A stretch of DNA of 23,039 nucleotides, taken from a virus. The translations under genes were made by a program, and so were the position numbers. How positions within the stretch are numbered: position 1 is the first letter of the stretch; every line of letters starts with the position of its first letter. Where the stretch lies: the IMG/VR virus record IMGVR_UViG_3300033149_006550, positions 1-23,039 of that record; one strand, given 5' to 3'. Shown piece by piece: positions 7,681 through 14,652 of this stretch. Below the pieces are notes generated by a model. It had not been told where the DNA came from and searched no databases. It worked only from the letters and a program-made list of their open reading frames with translations.

Positions 7681-8749
7681 TGGTAAAACATGTCCTATAT
7701 GTAAGAAAATTTATAAAAATATTATTTTTCATATTAAGAGAAAACATCCTGAATATATGGACAAGATTTATTCTGATATTAATTCTTTTTATGATAGCAA
7801 TTTATATGTTAAAGAAATATATGTTAAATTGATAAAAGATAATCCTGTATATGAGAATATTATTTCTGAATATATGATAAGTAAAATTTATAAACGAAGA
7901 GGAAAATTTAATAGGGAACGAAGTAATAGAATTTTTTCTATTAGAAGAAAAGGGGAAAATAATACAGCAAAAAAGAAAGAAGTTAAGGAAAAAATAAAAA
8001 AAACTGTAACTAATTTATGGAAAGAAGGAAAATATAAAGATAGAATTAATGGTATGTTAGGAAGAAGTAAAGAATTATCTTTGAGATATAAACCAGAAAA
8101 GCATACTCCACTTTATCTTGCAGAACATGATTGTGTAAAATTTCTTTCTAATTTTCAAGATGTAAAGACGTGTAGTAGATGTGGAAGAAAAGATATAAAA
8201 ATGAATATACATCATATTGATGAGGATCATAGTAATTTTCTCATTTCTAATCTGGAGCCGTTATGTGTTCCATGTCATATGAGTTTTCATTATGGACATA
8301 GTAAAAGGGAATATTTGACTATAGTTAAATCTTTTAATCTTGATATTGCTCATTTTCTTCCTACTTCACATTATATAGGTAGATGTAATGCTTTTCATGG
8401 GCATCGACTAAAATGTGAAGTAGGGGTAAAGAAAAGAGTAGATAAAAATACTGGAATGGTATTGGATTTTAAGATTTTAAAAGAAATAATAAATGGGTTT
8501 ATTATAGATTCTTTAGATCATTCATTACTCAATGATTTTTTGGAGAATCCAACTTCTGAAAATCTTTGTGTATGGATGTGGGAAAAATTAATGTTTGATG
8601 CTCTTTTGAAAGGAATAGAATATATAAGAATATGGGAAACAGATTCTTCTTTTACTACTTTAGATAAAGGAGGAATGTTGTCTATGTTTAAAACTAATAT
8701 TGAAGATTATTTATTGAAATTTTCTGAGGATAAAAATGAAAATATCTAG
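7664..8749 (+). CDS. queD: HNH endonuclease fused to QueD (6-carboxytetrahydropterin synthase)
   Basis: A 361-residue multidomain protein, GTG start (GGAGGGAGG just upstream). It opens with a C2H2-like finger (C10, C13, H23, H28). Next comes a NUMOD3-like segment (~95-125, GENNTAKKKEV then LWKEGKY). An HNH domain follows: CSRC (170-173), NIHHID with H183/H184, N196, and CVPCH (201-205). From about 218 the protein is QueD: zinc ligands H230, H245 and H247, catalytic Cys241 in CNAFHGH, GMVLDF (264-269), LDH (284-286), PTSEN (296-300) and E325. QueD converts dihydroneopterin triphosphate to 6-carboxytetrahydropterin, step two of 7-deazaguanine synthesis. All QueD catalytic residues are present, so it should be active. 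The nuclease domains are typical of homing endonucleases, making this an unusual in-frame fusion. It overlaps queE by 14 bases. Confidence 0.87.
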   Translation: MLTITDGKTCPICKKIYKNIIFHIKRKHPEYMDKIYSDINSFYDSNLYVKEIYVKLIKDNPVYENIISEYMISKIYKRRGKFNRERSNRIFSIRRKGENNTAKKKEVKEKIKKTVTNLWKEGKYKDRINGMLGRSKELSLRYKPEKHTPLYLAEHDCVKFLSNFQDVKTCSRCGRKDIKMNIHHIDEDHSNFLISNLEPLCVPCHMSFHYGHSKREYLTIVKSFNLDIAHFLPTSHYIGRCNAFHGHRLKCEVGVKKRVDKNTGMVLDFKILKEIINGFIIDSLDHSLLNDFLENPTSENLCVWMWEKLMFDALLKGIEYIRIWETDSSFTTLDKGGMLSMFKTNIEDYLLKFSEDKNENI

Positions 8750-9395
8750 TATTTATAAAACAATTAGTGGAGAAGTTCCTTACCAAGGGTTTCCTTGTAT
8801 AATAGTAAGATTTTTTGGGTGTAAAAGAAAGTGTAATTATTGTGATTCTAAATTTGCATGGGAAGATTCTTCAAATTCTTGTTATTATGATCCTAGTGGT
8901 ATTTTAGAAGAGGTGCAGAATTTAGATAGAGATAAGAAATGTATTGTTCTGCTTACAGGTGGAGAACCTTTGGAGCAATCTAAAAAAGAGATGTTAAAGT
9001 TGTTTAGATATTTAAGAAAAAGGAAAGTTTTGCTTGAGACAAATGGTTTGGAAGATATTGAATGGGTTCCTGATTATGTTAAAATAGTTATGGATTTAAA
9101 ATTACCTTTTTCGGGATATGATTTTAGACGTACTCCAGTTACAGGTAAAAATTTTAAGAATTTAAAGAAGGAAGATTGGATAAAATTTGTGATTTCAGAT
9201 AGGGAAGAATATTTAATAGCAAAAAATTTCTGTTCTTTTTTGATAGGTAATATTGCTTTTAGTCCGTGTATTCCTTTATTAGAACCTTTTGTTTTGGCTG
9301 AATGGATGTTAGAAGATAATCTTTATGAAATTGTTTATAATTTACAGATTCATAAATTTATTTTTCCAGATTGGAAAGAAAATGAGGAAAGATAA
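8736..9395 (+). CDS. queE: QueE, 7-carboxy-7-deazaguanine synthase (radical SAM)
   Basis: A 219-residue radical S-adenosylmethionine enzyme that contracts 6-carboxytetrahydropterin to 7-carboxy-7-deazaguanine. The 4Fe-4S cluster cysteines are C29, C33 and C36 in GCKRKCNYCDS, a Cx3Cx2C pattern. SGEVPYQGFP precedes it, where QueE has SxQGEG...G, and TGGEP lies at 74-78. The end carries LQIHKF, matching the QueE tail QxHK. Length is normal for the family (~210-245). It starts 14 bases inside the end of the QueD gene with TGAGGA upstream, so the two consecutive pathway steps are translationally coupled. Confidence 0.9.
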   Translation: MKISSIYKTISGEVPYQGFPCIIVRFFGCKRKCNYCDSKFAWEDSSNSCYYDPSGILEEVQNLDRDKKCIVLLTGGEPLEQSKKEMLKLFRYLRKRKVLLETNGLEDIEWVPDYVKIVMDLKLPFSGYDFRRTPVTGKNFKNLKKEDWIKFVISDREEYLIAKNFCSFLIGNIAFSPCIPLLEPFVLAEWMLEDNLYEIVYNLQIHKFIFPDWKENEER

Positions 9396-9400
9396 GATAA

Positions 9401-10006
9401 ATGGCAGTTAGACCAACTATTTATAAATTGAAAAGATATGCAAAATTATTGAAAATTAGCTATGATGAAGATATAGAATATAAAGAATTGGAAAAAAAAG
9501 TATTAGATGCCATTGAAGATTGGGAAGATGTAACTACTTTATCTTATATTTTAATGGCTTATTATAATACTCATCCTTTAGTTTGTGGTGTTGAGTTTGA
9601 AGGTGATGAAGGAATAGGGGATTCACCAGAAGATGTAGAGAGAATTATAGAAAAAGAACAAGATATTGGGAAAGAAATGCTTTCTATAGATAGAAATCTT
9701 TTTATTTCTTTAAGAAAAGCTGAGAGATTAGAAAGAGAAGAAAAGATTAGGAAAAGATTGAAAGGAAAAACTATTTTTGGTCATGGTTTACTTTCTGAGG
9801 GAGGAAGAATAGATGAATTAATATATAAAAGGGGGGTTAGAAGAATTAGTGATTTGATGAGAATAACAGGACTTTCAAGGGAAAGAGTTATGAGACATCT
9901 TCGTCATTTAGCATATAAACATGAGTGTATTATTGAAATAGATAAGGAAGATTTTTTTCCTTACAAGAAGAAAGATAAAATTAAAAATATTAAATTTCCA
10001 TTTTAA
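9401..10006 (+). CDS. unknown protein with C-terminal winged-helix/HTH
   Basis: A 201-residue protein I cannot place in a family. The N-terminal half is helical and acidic, with a charged stretch at ~85-120. Residues ~145-180 (RRISDLMRITGLSRERVMRH followed by LRHLAYKHECIIEID) look like a winged-helix domain of the IclR/Rrf2 or DnaD-like sort, with the recognition helix at GLSRERVMRHL. The Lys-rich tail (KKKDKIKNIKF) could contact DNA. It sits between queE and folE, so it may regulate the modification operon, or guide a modification enzyme to DNA; neither is shown by the sequence. Confidence 0.6.
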   Translation: MAVRPTIYKLKRYAKLLKISYDEDIEYKELEKKVLDAIEDWEDVTTLSYILMAYYNTHPLVCGVEFEGDEGIGDSPEDVERIIEKEQDIGKEMLSIDRNLFISLRKAERLEREEKIRKRLKGKTIFGHGLLSEGGRIDELIYKRGVRRISDLMRITGLSRERVMRHLRHLAYKHECIIEIDKEDFFPYKKKDKIKNIKFPF

Positions 10007-10019
10007 AGGAGGGGATATT

Positions 10020-10565
10020 ATGAAAGAATATTTAAAAAAATGGTTGAGATTTATAGGGGAAGACCCAGAAAGAGAAGGTCTTAAAGATACCCCTCAACGA
10101 ATGATGGACTCATGGAAAGAATTATATGGGGGATATAAAGAGGATCCAAAAGATTTATTTGTAGTATGGGAAGAAGGGAAAGATAGTAGTTTAGTTTTAT
10201 TAAAAAACATTTCTTTTGCGAGTACTTGTGAACACCACTGTATGCCTTTTTTTGGGAAAGCTCATATAGCATATATTCCCAATGGAAGGGTGATTGGGAT
10301 AAGCAAATTAGCTAGGTTATTAAAAATTTATACACGTAGACTTCAGATTCAAGAGAGGATTGGAGAGCAAGTTGTGGGAGATTTAATGAAATATTTGAAA
10401 CCTAAAGGTGCTGCATGTATTCTGGAGGCTACACATTTATGTATGAAAGGAAGAGGAGTTAAAATAGAAAATGCTTCTATGATTACAAGTGCTTTGGGGG
10501 GGTGCTTCCTTGAAGATTTTGCCTGTAGACAGGAGCTAATGATTTTAATTAATGGAGGGAAATAA
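10020..10565 (+). CDS. folE: GTP cyclohydrolase I (FolE)
   Basis: A 181-residue enzyme converting GTP to dihydroneopterin triphosphate, the first step of pterin and 7-deazaguanine synthesis. Zinc ligands are C70 and H73 in TCEHHCMPF and C141 in HLCMKGRGV; catalytic H72 and H139 are also present. IGISKLARL and QIQERIGEQV, both hallmarks of the family, follow. It is a core-length FolE without the N-terminal extension of mammalian enzymes. The ATG has a strong AAAGGAGGGG site. In a phage carrying QueD, QueE and a DpdA homologue, its job is most likely to boost precursor supply for DNA modification rather than folate. Confidence 0.93.
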   Translation: MKEYLKKWLRFIGEDPEREGLKDTPQRMMDSWKELYGGYKEDPKDLFVVWEEGKDSSLVLLKNISFASTCEHHCMPFFGKAHIAYIPNGRVIGISKLARLLKIYTRRLQIQERIGEQVVGDLMKYLKPKGAACILEATHLCMKGRGVKIENASMITSALGGCFLEDFACRQELMILINGGK

Positions 10566-10918
10566 TGAATTTTTATATTAGTAAAAGATTATTAATTATT
10601 ACATCTTCTTTTGTGGCGACTCATTCATGGGACGATGCGGTTGATTTTTTAAAAAATGAGCACAGACATACATTTTATATAAGAGTTGAAATGTTAGTTA
10701 AGCATAATGATAGAGAAAAAGAATTCATAAAGGAAAAAAAGAAATTAGAGTATCATTTAAAGCGAAAATATGAAGGAAAATTTTTAAAAAATATATCATG
10801 TGAGATGATAGCAGAAGAGATTTTGGATCGTTTTTTTTATTATACCGCTGTAGAATGTTGGGAAGATAGAGAAAACGGAGCAAGATTAGAAAAAGAATTT
10901 ACAATGGGAGGGGATTAA
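10565..10918 (+). CDS. QueD-like T-fold protein lacking the catalytic cysteine
   Basis: A 117-residue protein whose pattern matches the PTPS/QueD T-fold. FVATH (H20) and EHRHTFYIRVE (H33, H35) line up with the three zinc histidines of QueD (FxAAH and HGH). ISCEMIAEEI (77-86) lines up with PTSExLAxWI, and ECWEDRENGA (97-106) with the KETxxxG region that holds the pterin-anchoring Glu. Three things are missing: the Cys four residues before HRH, the LDH motif, and the DF before the central helix. So zinc and base binding are plausible but the QueD reaction is not. It overlaps folE by one base and precedes the glycosyltransferase, inside the deazaguanine cluster. I infer a reshaped active site working on CDG or a related base. 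The fold call is by eye and needs a structure prediction. Confidence 0.6.
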   Translation: MNFYISKRLLIITSSFVATHSWDDAVDFLKNEHRHTFYIRVEMLVKHNDREKEFIKEKKKLEYHLKRKYEGKFLKNISCEMIAEEILDRFFYYTAVECWEDRENGARLEKEFTMGGD

Positions 10919-10919
10919 A

Positions 10920-11927
10920 ATGATTATTTGGGGTTTGGAATTGGAACCACTTGAAATGAGGTATACAACACAACATGCAAAATGGATAAAAGAAGGGATG
11001 TGTAATAGTTTTATGCAATATTTTCCTATAAAAGGGGAAATATTAACAGAAAGTATAGAAGTAGGAGAATTTTTAGATGTTTTAGGAACTAATTATTGGA
11101 AAGCGAGTCAGCTTCAAAGAGTTATATCTTATATTGAAAATAAGACAATAATAAAAGGAGATATTTTATTTTTATTTGATATTTGGAATCCTGCTGTTAT
11201 TTCATTGGCTTATATACGAGATGCAATGGGAATTGATTTGAAATTTGTAGGTATGTGTCATGATGGGACATATGATGAATGGGATTTTACTACTCGTTGT
11301 GGGATGGAAGCATGGGGGGAAGCATTTGAAAATTCTATATTTTGGATTATGGATAAGATTTTTGTTGGAAGCCATTATCATAAAGAGTTGATTTGTAAAA
11401 AAAGATGTGTAAATCCAGATAAAATTATCGTAACTAGTTGGCCTTTTTTTCAAGAAGATCCTTTGGGAACACCAACAAAAAAGGAAAATATAGTTATATT
11501 TCCACATAGGTTGAATCCAGATAAAGCCCCAGAGAAATTTGATGAATTGGAAAGAAAATATAAAAAATCTAATTGGAAATTTATAAAAACACAAAATTTA
11601 GGATTAAGTAAGAAAGATTATTATGAATTATTAAATAAATCTAAAATAGCTGTTTCTTTTTCAAAGTTGGAATGCTTTGGTATAAGTATGAGAGAAGCTG
11701 TTTTAGCTGGATGTCTTCCTTTAGTTCCTAATAGATTGGCTTATTCTGAAACTTTCCCAACTTTATTTCAATATAAGGGAATAGATGATTTTTATGAGAA
11801 GATAGATCTCTTTATGAATAGTGATGGTTTTTATCAAACTGTTTTAGAGAATTTAAAAAAGAAGATATTGGAAAAAGGAAAGAAAGCTATTCCTTATATG
11901 ATTAAGGAGATTTTAAATATTGAATAA
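10920..11927 (+). CDS. GT4-type glycosyltransferase, queuosine-mannosyltransferase-like
   Basis: A 335-residue GT-B glycosyltransferase. The C-terminal half carries the GT4 EX7E signature ECFGISMRE (E251 and E259), which contacts the nucleotide-sugar donor. Around it, IFPHR (193-197), DKAPEKF (201-207), SKKDYYELL (230-238) and CLPLVPNRLAYSETFP resemble what I recall of tRNA-queuosine mannosyltransferase (QTMAN/GTDC1): PHRxxxDKxPExF, a DYFxxL segment and GCxPLxPxxLxYPExFP. The N-terminal half (MIIWGLELEPLE, then DILFLFDIWNP) fits an acceptor domain. There is no signal peptide or membrane helix, so it acts in the cytoplasm. It lies between the T-fold gene and the dpdA-like gene, suggesting the acceptor is a modified base or DNA; that is inference. 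A generic GT4 enzyme for a virion or host sugar is the alternative. Confidence 0.72.
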   Translation: MIIWGLELEPLEMRYTTQHAKWIKEGMCNSFMQYFPIKGEILTESIEVGEFLDVLGTNYWKASQLQRVISYIENKTIIKGDILFLFDIWNPAVISLAYIRDAMGIDLKFVGMCHDGTYDEWDFTTRCGMEAWGEAFENSIFWIMDKIFVGSHYHKELICKKRCVNPDKIIVTSWPFFQEDPLGTPTKKENIVIFPHRLNPDKAPEKFDELERKYKKSNWKFIKTQNLGLSKKDYYELLNKSKIAVSFSKLECFGISMREAVLAGCLPLVPNRLAYSETFPTLFQYKGIDDFYEKIDLFMNSDGFYQTVLENLKKKILEKGKKAIPYMIKEILNIE

Positions 11928-13074
11928 AGTTAATATAATGCTCGATAGTGGGGCACATTCTTATAGTAAACGTTTTTTTACCGTAGGAGCTTCGGATAAA
12001 TCACAATATGAATCATATGGGGTTGATATTCCTAAAGATTGGTCTTATGTTGATTCTGATGAATTTAAACACTATTTAAATGATTATATAGAATTTTGTA
12101 ATATTTTTAAAAATAAATTAGATTCTTATGTTTCTCTGGATATAATATATAATCCACAAAAGAGCTATGAAATTCAAAAGTATATGGAATCTTGTGGGTT
12201 AAATCCTCTACCAGTTTTTCATTATGGAGAGGATATTTCATGGCTAATAAAATATATGGAAGAAGGATATGCCTATATAGGAATATCTGGAGTGGGGCAA
12301 GGTATTTCTAAAACAGCGTACATAAAAAATTATGGAGATGAACTTTTTCAGATTGTATGCCCCCCTCCTCTTTATTTACCTTTGATTAAAACTCATGCTT
12401 TTTCAATTAATAATTGGGATGTAATAAATCGTTATCCTCTTTATAGTTGTGATGCAGTAACATCAGCAAGAACGAGTGGATTTGGTACTATTTTTTTTCC
12501 TAAATATGAAAAAGGTAATTGGAATTATTTAAAGTCCAAGAGGATTATGGTTTCTCTTTTGGCATTAAAAAGAGGGGGTATTCATTTTAAGAGATTGTCT
12601 GAAAAGGAACAAGGATTAATGAAGGAATTATTAACGAAAGAGGGATTTGAAATAGGAGAAAGTAAAATAGAAAATGGTAAAGAGATTTGTGTTAAAGAAG
12701 GGATTTGTAGTAGCTGTTATCAAAGGGATAGATGGAATGCTTTGGTATTCAATCGTGTAAGTAAGGTTCTTCCTTTTTGGAATCGTCAATGTGTTATAAA
12801 AAATAAACAATTTTTCTTTAAAGAAAACTTGACAAATATAAAGAATTTCTCTATATTAGAGAACAATAGGACTAAGTTGTACCTTTCACATTGGGCTGCA
12901 AATTATTTTAGTACTATATTTTATGAAATGGGAATTGAGAATAGACTTGTTTCTTATTTTTATATGAGATTTCAAGAAAAGTTAAATCAAGAAGAATGTA
13001 TATGTTTTATGAAGGAGTATTTAGAAAAAGGATATGTATCTTCTAAAAAAGAAAGGAGAAAAGATGATAAATAG
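11920..13074 (+). CDS. dpdA: DpdA-family DNA 7-deazaguanine transglycosylase
   Basis: A 384-residue member of the tRNA-guanine transglycosylase superfamily, DpdA-like. MLDSGAHS (D9) fits the TGT DSGGFQ acid/base Asp, YIGISGVG (119-126) the base-binding GG loop, and HAFSINN (from H159) with CDAVTSAR (177-184) the second-half HxxG and nucleophile region, D178 being the likely nucleophile. GICSSC (C263, C266) with C257 may be a reduced zinc site. DpdA enzymes replace guanine in DNA by a 7-deazaguanine base. The TTG at 11920 is chosen because AAGGAG lies at 11904-11909; the next ATG (11938) has no spaced site and would begin right at the active-site loop. It overlaps the glycosyltransferase by 8 bases and the clamp by 11. 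A tRNA substrate is possible but less likely given the operon. Confidence 0.78.
   Translation: MNKVNIMLDSGAHSYSKRFFTVGASDKSQYESYGVDIPKDWSYVDSDEFKHYLNDYIEFCNIFKNKLDSYVSLDIIYNPQKSYEIQKYMESCGLNPLPVFHYGEDISWLIKYMEEGYAYIGISGVGQGISKTAYIKNYGDELFQIVCPPPLYLPLIKTHAFSINNWDVINRYPLYSCDAVTSARTSGFGTIFFPKYEKGNWNYLKSKRIMVSLLALKRGGIHFKRLSEKEQGLMKELLTKEGFEIGESKIENGKEICVKEGICSSCYQRDRWNALVFNRVSKVLPFWNRQCVIKNKQFFFKENLTNIKNFSILENNRTKLYLSHWAANYFSTIFYEMGIENRLVSYFYMRFQEKLNQEECICFMKEYLEKGYVSSKKERRKDDK
12829..12857 (+). promoter_or_regulatory. internal promoter inside dpdA reading into the clamp gene
   Basis: TTGACA at 12829-12834, a 17-base spacer, then TATATT at 12852-12857. It lies within the dpdA-like coding region, about 205 bases before the clamp ATG. 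The fit to the housekeeping consensus equals the other two promoters here. It would let clamp and polymerase be expressed apart from the modification genes. Chance occurrence in A+T-rich DNA is possible, but the full -35, exact spacing and near-perfect -10 argue for use. Confidence 0.65.
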
Positions 13075-14086
13075 AGAACAATTATTGAATGTTTTATCAG
13101 AATTAAAGCCAGGGTTATCATCTAATGAAATAATTTCACAAATGGGGCATTTTATCTTTGATAAAAATACTATAACTACTTATAATGATTGTGTTTCTGT
13201 AACTCGTAATTTTGATACAGGATTACAATGTTCTATAGATGCCTCCGATTTTATGAGTTTAATTGAGCGTTTAAAAGGAGATGAATTAGAGTTAAAACAA
13301 GATAAAGATAATTTAATTTTAACTTCTGGAAAAACAAAGGCTATTTTTAAAACAAGTACAGAGAATTTTATTGAGGATAGAATTGATATTCTTAAAAGTT
13401 ATTGTGAAGAAATTGTTTATAAAGAAATATCTCCTTTTTTTATAGAAGGTATTGAATTGTGTTATTTTTCTACTGCTTCAAGAGCAGGAAAGGAATATTT
13501 GACTACAATATTAATAGATGGAAAGTCTATAATTGCTACTGATGATTATAGAGTTTCTTGGTATGAAATGCCTGATTTTATATGGGAAGGGAAAATAATT
13601 ATACCTTCTTCTTATGTTAAAGATATTTTAAAAGGAAACTATCATTTTTATGGTATAAATAATGGATGGTTAATTTTAAATAAAGATGAAGGAAGTTTTT
13701 TTTGCAGATTAAAAGAAGTTGATTGGCCTGATACTAAACAAATAAAAGAATGGTTTAATGGTGAAAATGGGATTCAGATTACTTTACCTAAAGAATTAAA
13801 AGAAGTCATAGGTAGGGCAGAAATTTTTTCAGAAGGGTTTATTGATTTAGATAGAGAATTGCACTTGATTTTTTCGCAAGAAGGTTTAGTAGTTGAAAGT
13901 GAAAAGAAAGGATATGGGAAATTTTATGAGAAGGTTACTGAGGAAATATTATGTGATAAAGAGTTAGATGTTATATTTAGTCCAAAAATATTAAGAGATA
14001 TTTTGAATGTTACTTTTGATGTAATTATAACTGAAAATTTGGCTATTTTTTATAAAGATAAATTTAAATATGTTGTTTTAATTTAA
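13064..14086 (+). CDS. DNA polymerase sliding clamp, beta (DnaN)-like
   Basis: A 340-residue protein with the layout of a bacterial-type beta clamp: repeated strand-helix units, CSIDASDFMSLIERLKGDEL and ILTSGKTKAIFKT in the first domain, and IIATDDYRVSWYEMP, equivalent to the DnaN segment VATDGHRLA. It would ring DNA and tether the polymerase. It is a little shorter than DnaN (~366). ATG 13064 follows AAAGGAGA with six-base spacing and overlaps the dpdA-like gene by 11 bases. The clamp loader ATPase at 17186 is its partner. Identification rests on overall pattern and the TDDYR motif, so divergence is substantial. Confidence 0.8.
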   Translation: MINREQLLNVLSELKPGLSSNEIISQMGHFIFDKNTITTYNDCVSVTRNFDTGLQCSIDASDFMSLIERLKGDELELKQDKDNLILTSGKTKAIFKTSTENFIEDRIDILKSYCEEIVYKEISPFFIEGIELCYFSTASRAGKEYLTTILIDGKSIIATDDYRVSWYEMPDFIWEGKIIIPSSYVKDILKGNYHFYGINNGWLILNKDEGSFFCRLKEVDWPDTKQIKEWFNGENGIQITLPKELKEVIGRAEIFSEGFIDLDRELHLIFSQEGLVVESEKKGYGKFYEKVTEEILCDKELDVIFSPKILRDILNVTFDVIITENLAIFYKDKFKYVVLI

Positions 14087-14095
14087 GAGGGGCAT

Positions 14096-14443
14096 ATGTT
14101 TACTCAAACTCATGGGGCATGGGGAGAAAGGTTAAGAACATTTAGTTGGGATGGGGGAATTGTAACTCTTTTATTTTTAAAAGCTAATACTAGATGTTCT
14201 TGGCATTCTCATTCTAAAACTTGGAATAGATTTATTTGTGTAGCGGGGAGAATAGGTATTAAAACCGATAAAGGTTATTTAACTGAATTGCTTCCTAAGC
14301 AAATGTTTGAGGTAGAACCAGGAATTATACATGAATTTCAAGTTTATGAAGATAGTATTGTAGAAGAAATTGCATATACAAAATATTGTGAAGAAGATAT
14401 TTTTAGATTTAATAAAGGAGGGGTTTTGAATGTTATTGATTAA
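14096..14443 (+). CDS. cupin protein, phosphomannose-isomerase-like
   Basis: A 115-residue single-domain cupin. Motif 1 is SWHSHSKTWNRFICVAGRIG (metal ligands H37 and H39), motif 2 PGIIHEFQV (His 81). The end, EEIAYTKYCEEDIFRF, resembles the EVQxGxxxxEDDIVRF end of type II phosphomannose isomerase cupins, but no nucleotidyltransferase domain is present. A sugar-phosphate isomerase or metal-binding role is possible; substrate is unknown. Its ribosome site GAGGGG is only three bases from the ATG. It sits between clamp and polymerase genes, where metabolic genes are unexpected. Confidence 0.72.
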   Translation: MFTQTHGAWGERLRTFSWDGGIVTLLFLKANTRCSWHSHSKTWNRFICVAGRIGIKTDKGYLTELLPKQMFEVEPGIIHEFQVYEDSIVEEIAYTKYCEEDIFRFNKGGVLNVID

Positions 14444-14648
14444 ATTTGTAAATGATAAGACTGGAACACGGGAAATTGGTAATTATGATTATACAGTATA
14501 TGTAAATAAAGAAATAATAGCTAAAGGTAGAGTAGAAAATCATGATCGTAAAAAAGGTTGGGAAGGACTTGTGTTTGATCTTGGGGAAGAAATTATTTCA
14601 AAAAAAAATAAAAAAAGAGAATATATATATATAAAACAAAGGATATAA
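14430..14648 (+). CDS. small unknown protein
   Basis: A 72-residue basic protein I do not recognise. It has alternating hydrophobic and charged residues suggestive of beta strands (LLIKFVN, YTVYVNKEIIAKG), and a Lys-rich end. AAAGGAGG precedes ATG 14430, which lies 14 bases inside the cupin gene, so it is translated with it. No motif suggests a function. Confidence 0.65.
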   Translation: MLLIKFVNDKTGTREIGNYDYTVYVNKEIIAKGRVENHDRKKGWEGLVFDLGEEIISKKNKKREYIYIKQRI

Positions 14649-14652
14649 TAAT

